A stretch of 64,000 nucleotides of DNA from Deltaproteobacteria bacterium (GTDB lineage: Bacteria > UBA10199 > JACPAL01 > GCA-016699445): positions 310,001 to 374,000 of the forward strand of contig CP064976.1 of NCBI GenBank assembly GCA_016699445.1. The letters run 5' to 3'. Within the stretch, counting starts at the first letter, position 1; every line of letters starts with the position of its first letter. Positions 10,152 to 19,800 of the stretch are shown here, one piece after another. Below the pieces are notes generated by a model, which made no database searches, was not told where the DNA came from, and worked only from the letters and a program-made list of their open reading frames with translations. The position numbers and the translations under genes are program-made.

Positions 10152-11066
10152 ATGAAAATTCTCATCACTGGCGGAGCTGGATTCATTGGATCGAACATTG
10201 CTGATGCCTATCTCAAAGAAGGGCATGAGATTATTGTTGTTGATAATTTTTCTACTGGAAAAAAGGAAAACCTTTCGAATCAGGTGAAAGTTTATTCTGT
10301 CGACATTACATCACCCGATATCGCAAATATTATTGCCTCTGAAAAACCTGATATCATTAATCACCATGCGGCACAGATCGATGTGCGAAAGTCTGTCGCC
10401 GATCCTGCCTATGATGCGGATCAAAATATTATTGGCAGTTTGAATATTATCGCGGCTGCACAAAAGGCTGGGGTCAAAAAGATTATTTTTGCGTCCAGTG
10501 GTGGGGCTATTTATGGGGAACAAAGTTATTATCCGGCTGATGAAAAACATCCGACTGATCCGCGGAGCCCTTATGGCATCACCAAGCTTACGGTCGAAAA
10601 ATATCTTCAGTTTTACCGATGGACTTATGGGATGGATTTCGTCGCCCTTAGGTACGCTAATGTCTATGGTCCACGCCAAAATGCCCATGGAGAAGCGGGA
10701 GTGATTGCTATTTTTTGTGAAAAAATTCTTCGAGGTCAAACACCTGTGATCAATGGGGATGGAAAACAAACACGGGACTATGTGTTTGTGGAAGATGTCG
10801 TCGCCTGCAATGTCGCCGCGCTCAACCCTTCAGTTTCAGGCATTTTTAATGTGGGCACCTCTGTCGAAACAGACGTGATCACCCTCACCCAAAAACTCAT
10901 TCAGATTTCACAATCAAAACTCACAGCCCAGCATGGCCCCGCCAAAGCAGGCGAACAGATGCGTAGCTGCCTCAAACCGGGAGCTTTGCAAACAATCAAA
11001 CCTGCTTCTTTTGAAACAGGACTTCAGAAAACTTTTGAATGGTTTTCAAAACAAACAAAAAGTTAG
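10152..11066 (+). CDS. NAD-dependent epimerase/dehydratase, UDP-glucose 4-epimerase-like
   Basis: This 304-aa extended short-chain dehydrogenase has GGAGFIGS (residues 7-14) as the nucleotide-binding loop, VVDNFSTG after the second strand, the active-site SSGGAIYGE with its Ser, and the catalytic YGITK (Tyr-x-x-x-Lys). It also has RYANVYGPRQ and the family motif GDGKQTRDYVFVEDV. Length and motifs fit UDP-glucose 4-epimerase or a close nucleotide-sugar epimerase that feeds the surrounding transferases in the cytoplasm. The exact sugar is not certain, so I give no gene symbol. It converges with the discoidin-domain gene and overlaps its stop by four bases (11063-11066). Confidence 0.87.
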   Translation: MKILITGGAGFIGSNIADAYLKEGHEIIVVDNFSTGKKENLSNQVKVYSVDITSPDIANIIASEKPDIINHHAAQIDVRKSVADPAYDADQNIIGSLNIIAAAQKAGVKKIIFASSGGAIYGEQSYYPADEKHPTDPRSPYGITKLTVEKYLQFYRWTYGMDFVALRYANVYGPRQNAHGEAGVIAIFCEKILRGQTPVINGDGKQTRDYVFVEDVVACNVAALNPSVSGIFNVGTSVETDVITLTQKLIQISQSKLTAQHGPAKAGEQMRSCLKPGALQTIKPASFETGLQKTFEWFSKQTKS

Positions 11067-13351
11067 GACTTTTGCTTTGTAAATAAGTTGGAAACCAACA
11101 ACATCAATCCAAACCCAATCATTAAAAGCCAGCTCTGCTGCGTAAAACTCACATCCATCTCCCCTTCCAAGAGTGTAAAGTAATGGAAGGTGCACATGGT
11201 GAGGAGAATAACGTTGATCCCGGTAAAATAAGATGTGCTGACTTCATCGACCTTATCTTTTGAGAAGGCACCCAAGAGAGGCAGGAGAAAGACATAATGA
11301 AAATAGTAATTGGCGGGATAGAAAAAAACAGGGATCAATAAAAGCCCCAAAAGGCTGATTTGATGGAGATCTTTTTGGCGCATCGCCCGAAGAATCAAAA
11401 CTAATGAAAACAAGATCGCTAGATTGACGAAAAACTTTCGTTTCGCAAACGTTTCCCTTTGTGTTTGAATCCAGTCGCCTCGATGAAACTCAGCTAACTT
11501 CTGACTCGTCAATTCGGAATCAAAAGAAAAAAGATTTCGAAACCCCAAGTGATTCACATTAGGCTTGTCAGCATGCATCGTGATTTTTTCGAACCATGGT
11601 TTCCAAGAATGCTTGTAGCCAAACGTCGCCGACGTAATCCCGAAGCTTAAAGCTACACAAAGAGTCGCACCGATCGCCGTTTTCCAAAATGGGATATAGT
11701 CCTTCCAGAGAATCGGAAGAGAGATTTTTTCTTTTCGATAAATCCTCATCCCTACATCACTCAACCACCAAAGGCCCAAACCTAAAACACCCAAGGCAGG
11801 AAAGGCACGGATCAGAGAAGAATAAGCCAAACCAATGCCGCCTAGATAATAACGGTTTTGTCTCAGAGCACACACACCCAATCCAAAAGCCACCAACCAA
11901 TCTTGTCGCAAGGTCGAGCCCATGAGGTTGGATCCAAAACGGTAAAATTCTGTGGCGCCAAAAATAATCATACACAGACACATGGGATTCCATCCAAACG
12001 TCCTACCCACGACGATAAAGAAAATCAGCAGAAGAATTGGATCCATCCACGCGGCGAGAGTCAGCATCCCTTCTACATCTTTTGTGTCTTTAAAAATAAG
12101 ATGGGCCACACCCATCCACAGAGGTGTGGCATTACCTCCATGATCAACCATCGATCCCAAATAATTTCGGCCCATCGCTCGATCAAACCATCGCATATCA
12201 TGACGAAACTCTTCCCAACGTTCTGGAGTAAAACGTGACTTGATAGCTTTCGCGTCTTCTTTGACAGAAAGGCCGGAAACAATTTCGTTATTATTCAAAT
12301 TTCGAAGACGAACATTGGCAAGCTCAGCATCGGTTGTTTCTGGATGTTCTTCCAAATAACCCTGTAAACACGCCAGATAGAGACCATCAAACTGAAGCTC
12401 ACGAAAAAATTTGGCGATCGGATAATACACACGCATATCCCACGTATGAACGACCGTGGGACGACGCTCGGCTGCATGATCAAATTGCAAATGACCAAAA
12501 TGGTAATAAATCCCAATCGCAAAAAGACCTAGAGTGAATAGTATTCCCTTCACAATATTTTTGGCGGGTTTTAAACGCTCCACAAAAAACTGGTTTTGCA
12601 CCAGAACAAAAATTCCCACGAGGGAAATGACTAATTTTAAAAAAGCAAAATCCAAATCATCGATAGGCAGATGTGCTATCATCCAGCGAAAAAGCTCATA
12701 GGTGGTCAAAGCCGGAATCAAAACCACCCGATAGACCCATGTTTTATTTTTATACGCGGAAAAGAGAGAATACAAAACTAACGAAAGACCAAAAATCACC
12801 ATCCGCAAACGACCTGCAAAAGAGCCCGCATTGGAATGCACAATATCGACATCTGGTTTCCAAGAATCGGGAACTACCACATAAGCCTGGAACTCACTCA
12901 CACTATAAGCCCCATCACCACCGAGGGCTTGCAGCTTAAGATAACGTCCCGACTCATTCAAATCCTTGCTCCACCGCTCGCGTAGTCCTGCACCACCTCG
13001 AAAACCTGCCGACCAAATCAATTTCCAAGTTTGCAAATCATCCGAAACTAATACTTGATACGTGTCATTATTATCCCCCTGAATATAAAAAGCGCGCAAT
13101 GGCGTCGCACTTCCCAAATCATAAATAACAAACGCATCGGATCCTTGTTGAAAAACACTCGATTGTTCAGATGCCCAATAATCCCCTTCTCCACTAGCAT
13201 GACCATCAGTCATTTTTTGCACTTGTGAAATCCCCTGAGATTGAATCGGAGATTTATTGAGAAGAATGTTTTGAGCTTTGGGAGTACCACAAGAAATTAT
13301 GAGGAAAGAAAAAGATAAAAAAAAGCCCCCAAGGAAAATTGTTTTTTTCAT
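11063..13351 (-). CDS. Discoidin-domain (F5/8C) membrane lipoprotein, possible glycosyltransferase
   Basis: The 762-aa product starts MKKTIFLGG, then a hydrophobic stretch ending in IISCGT, a likely lipobox. Residues about 30-150 look like an F5/8 type C (discoidin) carbohydrate-binding domain: FVIYDLGSATPLRAFYIQGD, then YLKLQALGGDG. The rest has around ten hydrophobic helices with a large loop at about 300-420 that includes WDMRVYYPIAKFF, consistent with a GT-C-like membrane enzyme. Substrate unknown. The start codon lies inside the loop of a terminator-like hairpin (see 13322-13361), and no Shine-Dalgarno sequence is visible, so either initiation is unusual or the true start is further in. 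Confidence 0.6.
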   Translation of the reverse strand: MKKTIFLGGFFLSFSFLIISCGTPKAQNILLNKSPIQSQGISQVQKMTDGHASGEGDYWASEQSSVFQQGSDAFVIYDLGSATPLRAFYIQGDNNDTYQVLVSDDLQTWKLIWSAGFRGGAGLRERWSKDLNESGRYLKLQALGGDGAYSVSEFQAYVVVPDSWKPDVDIVHSNAGSFAGRLRMVIFGLSLVLYSLFSAYKNKTWVYRVVLIPALTTYELFRWMIAHLPIDDLDFAFLKLVISLVGIFVLVQNQFFVERLKPAKNIVKGILFTLGLFAIGIYYHFGHLQFDHAAERRPTVVHTWDMRVYYPIAKFFRELQFDGLYLACLQGYLEEHPETTDAELANVRLRNLNNNEIVSGLSVKEDAKAIKSRFTPERWEEFRHDMRWFDRAMGRNYLGSMVDHGGNATPLWMGVAHLIFKDTKDVEGMLTLAAWMDPILLLIFFIVVGRTFGWNPMCLCMIIFGATEFYRFGSNLMGSTLRQDWLVAFGLGVCALRQNRYYLGGIGLAYSSLIRAFPALGVLGLGLWWLSDVGMRIYRKEKISLPILWKDYIPFWKTAIGATLCVALSFGITSATFGYKHSWKPWFEKITMHADKPNVNHLGFRNLFSFDSELTSQKLAEFHRGDWIQTQRETFAKRKFFVNLAILFSLVLILRAMRQKDLHQISLLGLLLIPVFFYPANYYFHYVFLLPLLGAFSKDKVDEVSTSYFTGINVILLTMCTFHYFTLLEGEMDVSFTQQSWLLMIGFGLMLLVSNLFTKQKS

Positions 13352-13361
13352 AGGGGGCTTT
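13322..13361 (-). terminator. Intrinsic-terminator-like hairpin overlapping a start codon
   Basis: Read on the minus strand, AAAGCCCCC is followed 22 bases later by GGGGGCTTT and then at least five more T residues. The 9-bp stem is perfect. It lies 35 bp past the stop of the inositol-phosphate synthase gene, so it is a good rho-independent terminator for that gene. Its loop contains the ATG of the next gene (13349-13351). Confidence 0.65.
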
Positions 13362-13395
13362 CGTTAACAAAAAAACTTCGAACGAGCACTATTAT

Positions 13396-14712
13396 TTATT
13401 CATAATACTCAATACCCAAATGCGTAATCTGATCCTCACCCATTAGATAACGAAGAGTGTTCTTGAGCTTCATTTCCTGAATGAAGAGATTGTGTTCGGG
13501 GTAGAGACCTTCGGCCACCATCGGGCTCTTATAATAGAAGGAAAGCCATTCTTGAATACCCTTCATGCCAGCGCGTTGTGCGAGATCGGTAAAAAGAACG
13601 AGATCCAAGACCAACGGAGCGGCTAAGATAGAATCGCGGCAGAGGAAGTCCAACTTGATCTGCATCTTGTAACCCATCCATCCGAAGATATCGATGTTGT
13701 CCCAGCCTTCTTTATTGTCACCGCGAGGGGGGTAATAATGAATGCGGACTTTGTGGTACAGATTGCCATAAAGATCAGGGTATTGGTCGGGTTGAAGAAG
13801 GGTCTCAAGGACGGACAGCTTACTTTCTTCTTTGGTCTTAAATGAATCTGGATCATCTAAAACTTCACCATCGCGATTTCCCAAAATATTCGCAGAAAAC
13901 CATCCATCAATACCCAACATACGTGCCTTAAGACCTGGAGCCAAGACAGTCTTCATGAGCGTCTGACCAGTCTTGAAATCTTTTCCAGAAATCGGAAGCT
14001 TCTTTTCCAAAGCTAATTGTTGAATAGCCGGTACGTCGACCGTTAAGTTTGGAGCTCCATTGCAATACCCAACACCAGACTTCAAAGCGGCGTACGCATA
14101 GATCATACTGGGAGCAATGCGCGCGTCGCTGGCTTCCAATCCTTTTTCAAAGGCTGCGAGGTTTAAATGAACTTCACTATTTTGAATAAACGCTTCAGTC
14201 GAACCGCACCAAATCATGACCATGCGATTGACACCCGTAGTCTTCTTAAAGTTTTCGATGTCGGCGATGAGCTGTTGAGCCAAATCGAGCTTGTTCTTAC
14301 CCGTCTTCACATTTGGTCCGGAAATATTCTTGATGTAGGCTTGATCGAAAACAGCCGTCATGGGTTTAATTTTTTCCAAGGCCGGTTTGAGGGCTTCTAA
14401 ATCTTCGTATTTCAAAACCTGAGCTTTAGCGGCGGCTTCATAAGCATTATCGGGAAAAATATCCCAAGCTCCAAAAACAAGATCTTCCACTTTAGCTAAA
14501 GGCACAAAATCTTTAATGAGAGGATTTTTCTTATCGGTACGCTTTCCCAAACGGATATGTCCCATCTGAGTCAAAGAGCCGATCAGCTTGGATCTTTTTA
14601 ATTTTGCAGCTTCAACACCGGCAATAAACGTCGTCGATACAGCCCCGAGCCCCACCAACAGAATCCCCAACTTCCCTTCGGCTGGCTGAATTTTCGTTCC
14701 TTTTTCAATCAT
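13396..14712 (-). CDS. ino1: myo-Inositol-1-phosphate synthase
   Basis: The 438-aa protein has the N-terminal NAD site LLVGLGAVSTTF (residues 18-29) and the long diagnostic block SGKDFKTGQTLMKTVLAPG at about residues 250-268. This is followed by GWFSANILGNRDGEVL and then the C-terminal Myo-inositol-P synthase region containing DFLCRDSILAAPLVLDL. The enzyme turns glucose-6-phosphate into 1L-myo-inositol-1-phosphate with NAD. Among bacteria this usually supports phosphatidylinositol or inositol-containing solutes and glycolipids. AAGGAG lies six bases before the ATG at 14712. Its presence inside a glycan/glycosyltransferase cluster suggests an inositol-based lipid anchor or solute (inference). 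Confidence 0.92.
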   Translation of the reverse strand: MIEKGTKIQPAEGKLGILLVGLGAVSTTFIAGVEAAKLKRSKLIGSLTQMGHIRLGKRTDKKNPLIKDFVPLAKVEDLVFGAWDIFPDNAYEAAAKAQVLKYEDLEALKPALEKIKPMTAVFDQAYIKNISGPNVKTGKNKLDLAQQLIADIENFKKTTGVNRMVMIWCGSTEAFIQNSEVHLNLAAFEKGLEASDARIAPSMIYAYAALKSGVGYCNGAPNLTVDVPAIQQLALEKKLPISGKDFKTGQTLMKTVLAPGLKARMLGIDGWFSANILGNRDGEVLDDPDSFKTKEESKLSVLETLLQPDQYPDLYGNLYHKVRIHYYPPRGDNKEGWDNIDIFGWMGYKMQIKLDFLCRDSILAAPLVLDLVLFTDLAQRAGMKGIQEWLSFYYKSPMVAEGLYPEHNLFIQEMKLKNTLRYLMGEDQITHLGIEYYE

Positions 14713-14781
14713 AATTATCTCCTTAATTTTGAGCCCGTGCTCCTAACAGCCCAAAATCGGAGCTGACAAGTAATAAGTCTT

Positions 14782-16158
14782 CTAAAAGAGAATTGCTAAA
14801 ACAGGGATAGGAATCATTTTCAGATGCTCGTAATGACCGTGTTCTCTAGATAGAGTGGAAAGAATTCCTTTTTTGTATTTCAAAATCTGCTTCAAGTCAC
14901 TTCGAGAAGGGCTCAGAGAATTTTTAATTTCAATAGGAAGAAACCTCTCCCCCTGTATCACCGCCAGATCAATCTCTCCTTCAGCTTTGATATAATAAAC
15001 AGGCCAACGTCGACTTGCTAAATTTGCCAAAGTCGCTTCCACAAGAAACCCGGCTTTGGGGGTTTTTAAAAAGTTTTGGCTGGCTAAATAAAAATCACTT
15101 TCCTGGTGAGCCCAACCGCGCAACGTATGAAAAATCAAGGGATCGGCAGGATGCATCTTGCGGGCTTTTTTGGGGGCACCCAAAGTAGAAGTGTGAAGTT
15201 TATTTTCCTGCAAGGCTTGGAGTATTTTGACGATATCCATTCTTTCCATCAAATAAATATAGTCCTGGATGGTTTGATGATGATCCACGACGACATCATT
15301 AAGTAGACTATGAAGTGTGAGTTGGGACCCTATTTTGTCGACTAAAGCCCCAACGATACTTTTCAAATAATCCTCTCTCTTTCCTCTCTTTAAAAAATCT
15401 CCCAAGATCCATTGAAAATAAGTTTGGTACACAAAAGGTGGAATAACCTGATGACGTTCGTGAGCATTGATTGCCGTGATAAATCCCCCAGTGAGAAGGT
15501 AAGTTTCCCAAAAAGAAAAAAGATCGTCCAAACTTTTAGGGGTCATATTCAGAACTTCTTCATTTTCTAAAATCGAAAAAATATCTTTTTGAAAGCCAGC
15601 CCTCCCTGATTGTACTTTCTGCACAATCTTGGGACTTTTCAGAGATACAAATTCACAAAACGAAAGCGGATAAAGATGAAAATCTGTTTGAGGAGCTATT
15701 CCTCGACGACCCGGGAAACGCATCATAGCTTCTTTGAGAATCATGGAATCAGAACCCGTCAAAACAAGAGTCCCCCGTCTAAAAAAACCCTGATCTGCAA
15801 AAAACTTAATGGCACGATCCCAGCCTTCCACATAAGTCACTTCATCAATAAAAAGACCGAATGGTTTTTGTGGATCAAGAGTCTTAAAAAACTCCTCCAG
15901 AGTGGCTGTAAACTGTTGGCAAGTCTGAATCGTATCACAAGGCAGATATAAAATTCTGTTTTGAGGCCAAAACTTCTTCTTCAAAGATTTTAAAATAACC
16001 TGTTTAAGAAGTGTCGTTTTTCCAACCTGCCTGCCTCCCGTAAGGATATAAACCCCGGGGGTTTGAAGAGGCATAGCGTCAACTAAGTCTGATTGATACT
16101 GATAAGTTTGCACCTTCAACTGGGAAAGTTGCGGATCCAACTGTTCAAAACGATCCAA
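14782..16158 (-). CDS. ATP-binding protein, AAA + DUF4143-type
   Basis: This 458-aa protein has the Walker A site TGGRQVGKTTLL (about residues 40-51), the Walker B-like LFIDEVTYVEGWD, the sensor LTGSDS and the arginine-rich RFPGRRG. A C-terminal region follows with EIDLAVIQGERFLPIEIKNS, the nuclease-like D-x-x-x-E-x-K pattern. This is the layout of the widespread DUF4143 ATPases, whose cellular role is not settled. The start is a TTG at 16158; an internal ATG (MPLQ...) just before the Walker A site is an alternative. A near-perfect operator-like palindrome lies about 85 bp upstream. The remnant at 9176-10133 belongs to the same broad family but is not a close copy. Confidence 0.75.
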   Translation of the reverse strand: MDRFEQLDPQLSQLKVQTYQYQSDLVDAMPLQTPGVYILTGGRQVGKTTLLKQVILKSLKKKFWPQNRILYLPCDTIQTCQQFTATLEEFFKTLDPQKPFGLFIDEVTYVEGWDRAIKFFADQGFFRRGTLVLTGSDSMILKEAMMRFPGRRGIAPQTDFHLYPLSFCEFVSLKSPKIVQKVQSGRAGFQKDIFSILENEEVLNMTPKSLDDLFSFWETYLLTGGFITAINAHERHQVIPPFVYQTYFQWILGDFLKRGKREDYLKSIVGALVDKIGSQLTLHSLLNDVVVDHHQTIQDYIYLMERMDIVKILQALQENKLHTSTLGAPKKARKMHPADPLIFHTLRGWAHQESDFYLASQNFLKTPKAGFLVEATLANLASRRWPVYYIKAEGEIDLAVIQGERFLPIEIKNSLSPSRSDLKQILKYKKGILSTLSREHGHYEHLKMIPIPVLAILF

Positions 16159-16244
16159 ACTCTCCCAAAAAGATTATGATTTTTATAGGGTGCAAGAAGC
16201 ATTACCAACAAGGGTGTCATAATACAAAAATTTGGTCAATGACC

Positions 16245-16278
16245 ATTATCCAAATTTGGATAATCATCATTATCCAAA
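16245..16278. promoter_or_regulatory. Operator-like palindrome with a third half-site
   Basis: ATTATCCAAA is followed at once by its exact reverse complement TTTGGATAAT (16245-16264, a perfect 20-bp palindrome). After four bases, ATTATCCAAA occurs again (16269-16278). It lies between the ATPase start and the end of the upstream gene, a typical place for a repressor-binding site. A second, imperfect dyad, GGTC-AAT-GACC, is at 16234-16244. The binding protein is not known. Confidence 0.5.
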
Positions 16279-16282
16279 AATA

Positions 16283-16849
16283 CTATCCCCTCTTCCATTC
16301 CTCTAACGTCACCCAACGAGGATCCTGCCCAGGATCTTGCACCTGAATTCTCAATTCTTCTGGTTTAATGTATCGAACACCATCGGTGAGAATACATTTC
16401 AAACGACCTGTATAAGGATGTGTTGTTTCCAAATTTTCAGGATTTACCTCAGCTGTCAGTGTGTTTAAAGAGAGAACACTACCATCACGCCTCATTTGCC
16501 CCAAACCTGTTCCTTTAGGAATATGCTTAACACTTAGCTTCACATCTGGAGACCGAGATGACATCTGAGCGACACGCGATTCAATCGCCACGACCCACTC
16601 GCGCGTATCGTAGTCTTTTCCATAAGTACTCATGACTTGTTGCAATGGGCCCAAGATACGACCTAATTCACCAGCCTCTTTAAGATCTCGAAAATACGGA
16701 GCCAAAGGTTGAAGAGATCGGAAGATCGCTCCAAGGCCGGTTGATAGAGGTTCACCCAAAGCCCCCAAGGTCATTTCGACCACACCTGAAATCAAAAGCT
16801 CTGGAGCGGTTTGGCCCTGCTCTTCATAGACTTTTAAACCACTGATCAA
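16283..16849 (-). CDS. C-terminal continuation of the M48 / AarF-like protein, cut off by one stop codon
   Basis: This 188-aa frame begins at a TTG (16849) and is in the same frame as the giant gene just upstream; only TAA, GCT and GCT separate the two. There is no Shine-Dalgarno sequence before the TTG. Read through, the joint would be ...FEDLKADA-x-AALISGLKVYEEQ, a smooth amphipathic helix. The upstream protein ends only about 60 residues after a kinase-like HGGN/DCG pair, so these residues would supply the rest of the C-lobe. Residues 1-80 are helical and rich in Leu/Ala; the last 60 are a small beta-rich tail. I regard it as the end of one gene broken by a nonsense change. A separate small protein is less likely. 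Confidence 0.55.
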   Translation of the reverse strand: MISGLKVYEEQGQTAPELLISGVVEMTLGALGEPLSTGLGAIFRSLQPLAPYFRDLKEAGELGRILGPLQQVMSTYGKDYDTREWVVAIESRVAQMSSRSPDVKLSVKHIPKGTGLGQMRRDGSVLSLNTLTAEVNPENLETTHPYTGRLKCILTDGVRYIKPEELRIQVQDPGQDPRWVTLEEWKRG

Positions 16850-16855
16850 AGCAGC

Positions 16856-19800
16856 TTAAGCATCCGCTTTAAGATCTTCAAAATTCAGATTTCTTTTTTT
16901 AAGAACAGCGGCTGCCGCTCCACGAATCCCTTGATGACTATAACCTGCCTGCACTTCAAAAAAATCTTCCACATCACCAAGAGTGACATGCTCGATCAAT
17001 CCACAGTCGACCAAAGATCCCATAGGATTTTTATAGAGGACATTTCCTCCATGCATTTCAGGGTTTACCAAGCATTGACCCTCAACGAGGGTTAAAAGCT
17101 GAGCCATCGAGGCTCCAATCGTCATAGCTGCCACTTCGATTTTTTCAGCAATGGGAAGAGACTCATAAGGAGACCCTTGAGCAAGCTCGAGTCGCGCCCA
17201 ATCTTCATACGCTTCATAAATTTCGGGAATATGTAAGGGAAAGTCGGGATTGTTGGCATAACGTGCTCGATAGTCACGATGATGCTGAAACCCTCTCAGA
17301 CGCTCTGAATCTGTCGCTTCAACCAGATCTCTAAATTGAGAAGGCGACAACGGGAAATAATACCCTTGATCACGCAACTCTCTAATAAACTGGACAATAC
17401 CTTCCACAATGCGGGCATCCGCAGCTGCCGCATGCACCAGAAGATACGCACTATCTTCCACAGCGCCACCACGACCCGCCATCCCAGCACGAACACTCCC
17501 CTGCCCCAGCATTTGATACCGATCATGCACTTCAAAAGGCTCGACTCCACGAGCGCCTTGAAACTGCAAGCATTGAAAAAGATTAAAGCGTGCCGTTTGA
17601 TCTAGAGCCAAGCGTGTGGCGCGCTCTAGAGTGGTATCCACACCACGTGTCAGCGAATGAATAGCCTGCATGAGCTTGGCCCCGGCGGCAGCTCCCAATG
17701 GACGCACCGCTTCACGCACAATTTCTCCCAACTCCTGCTGCTGGGCAATACCCGCCAAAATACGAGCCCAAATCTGACCACACACTTCTGCAGACTGATG
17801 TTTCAACAGCAGCTGCAAACCTTTTTTAACCTGAAGGGCCCGCGACAGAAGCACACCTTTTTCTTCCAACATCAGATGAATGCCTTCTAAAAAAATCTCT
17901 TCGATCTGCTTAAAGAGATCAGGATGCTGCATCACACCTTCCGCTCCCAACAAAAGCTCTTCATAAAAGAGAACAGCTTCTTCCCAACCCATCGCACTCA
18001 TAAAGCGCGAAAAACTTTTTCCTGCTTCCCATTGTTTCAGATCTTTGAGTCCATCGGTAATAAAAGTATTTCGTTTAAATCGAGGATTGGGAAGCGGTTT
18101 GCCGTCGACAAAAGGGATGCGGTGGATTTGATAACGATCATTTTTCAAAAGCTTTTGGGTCAGCGTGGACGCCTCTTCTGGAAGAAGAGGGTTGTAAGCC
18201 TCGTAGAGGTTCACTAAATCCCAAGCACGCTTCACTTCATCACTATCACCATCAATATCTGGTTTTCGAATTTTTCCACCTACAAATTGAACGCTTAAAA
18301 GAGAATGGTCTTCTCGCGACATCGCAGAAGCAAAGCTCCCAAGACAGGCTGCCGCTTTTTGGACTTGGGAGGTCTGTCGTGTTCCATCCAGAGCCACACC
18401 CCGGTAGAGATCAAAAGCATCACTATCGGCAGAAGCTTCCAAGAGCATCGCATAATCAGAAGCTCTGACTCCAAAACGATCCACCCAAGCATTGACCATA
18501 CGCCGACGCAGCGATGGAAACTCATCGGTAATTTTTAAAATATTTTTAAGTACCGTGCGATTTCCAGAAGAAGCTTCAAGCCAAGCCTGACTGATCTCAA
18601 AAGCTTTGGCATAAGCCGCCATGGGACTCCAATAGAGGCTCAAAAGATCTGTCGCTTCTTTAAATGTCACAGCATCACAACGATCCAAAAGCTGATCCCT
18701 CATTGGACTGGAACGCGGAATCAAAGAAACGATCTGATCCTGCACGAGCTTCCCTTTTTCAGACAGCTGAGAGGCCATAAACTGATCTAGAACTCTTTGG
18801 CCCGAAGGATAGACACACTCTTCATGAGCAGCAGCCATCAAAGAAAGACTCAGCCCCTGCTGCTGATTCGCCTCATAGACTGAAGGGATATCGCAAAAAA
18901 GTAATTCATGAGTGTGTACCGATCGTCTTTTTCCCTGATCTAGAAGAATCAAAAGATGATTCCGCTCTGTGGAAGGAGGCCAGGATTCTATGAGATCTAT
19001 GGCTTCATCCAACCATTCTGACACGGGTAAGGTTTCAAAATATCTCAATGCGATCAAACGTCCTGCCACCAGAATACGTTTATACACCACAGGATCTGAA
19101 TATTTTTCAGACGCAGCCTTGAAAAAGTGATAAGACTCTAAAATATTTTTTTGATCTATAGAACCAACACCGATTTTCCCATAATACCCTGCAATACTCC
19201 TATTATCTGCAAGATTCGCTTCAAGCTTAGAGAGCTCATAAGGCCAACCTTCAGCGATACTAGTCAGAAAATATGTAAAATAATGATTGCCTGTTAAATT
19301 AATATCCTTACACTCAGTATTATCATCATCCTCCAACAACCCCATACCCTCATCCATGCAAAAATCAGGCTCTAAAATAGAAGCCCCATACAAAAGATGG
19401 AGGAGTATCTGACGATCCGATTTCTCTACTGACAAATGGTATTCATTTAAAGGAAGCTCAACTCGATCATAATCATCCGTTGCTGTACTACCTCCATAAG
19501 AAATAAATTTGTCTCGATCTTCAAGGATTTCTGGAAGTCTCAACACCTCTCCAATCAATCGATCTCTCAGAGGAGAAGAAGGAAAGGCTGAAACCAAACG
19601 TTCAAATTTTACAGATGGAAAAGCGTTCTCGCTGTTAGTTACAGGTAAGCCGTCAATGTCATATCTATTAAAACCTTCATTATAACTCCTCAGATACCCC
19701 AATACATTCAACATCACTTCATCGTTTGAAAACCCACACTCTTTGTCCAACCACTCTAGACACGCTCGAGCAGCTCCGGATTTTGTCCCAACAGAGTCCC

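Noticed and set aside
10311..10769. 152-aa minus-strand ORF.
   Set aside because: Shadow of the epimerase gene, which has clear SDR motifs in the other direction.
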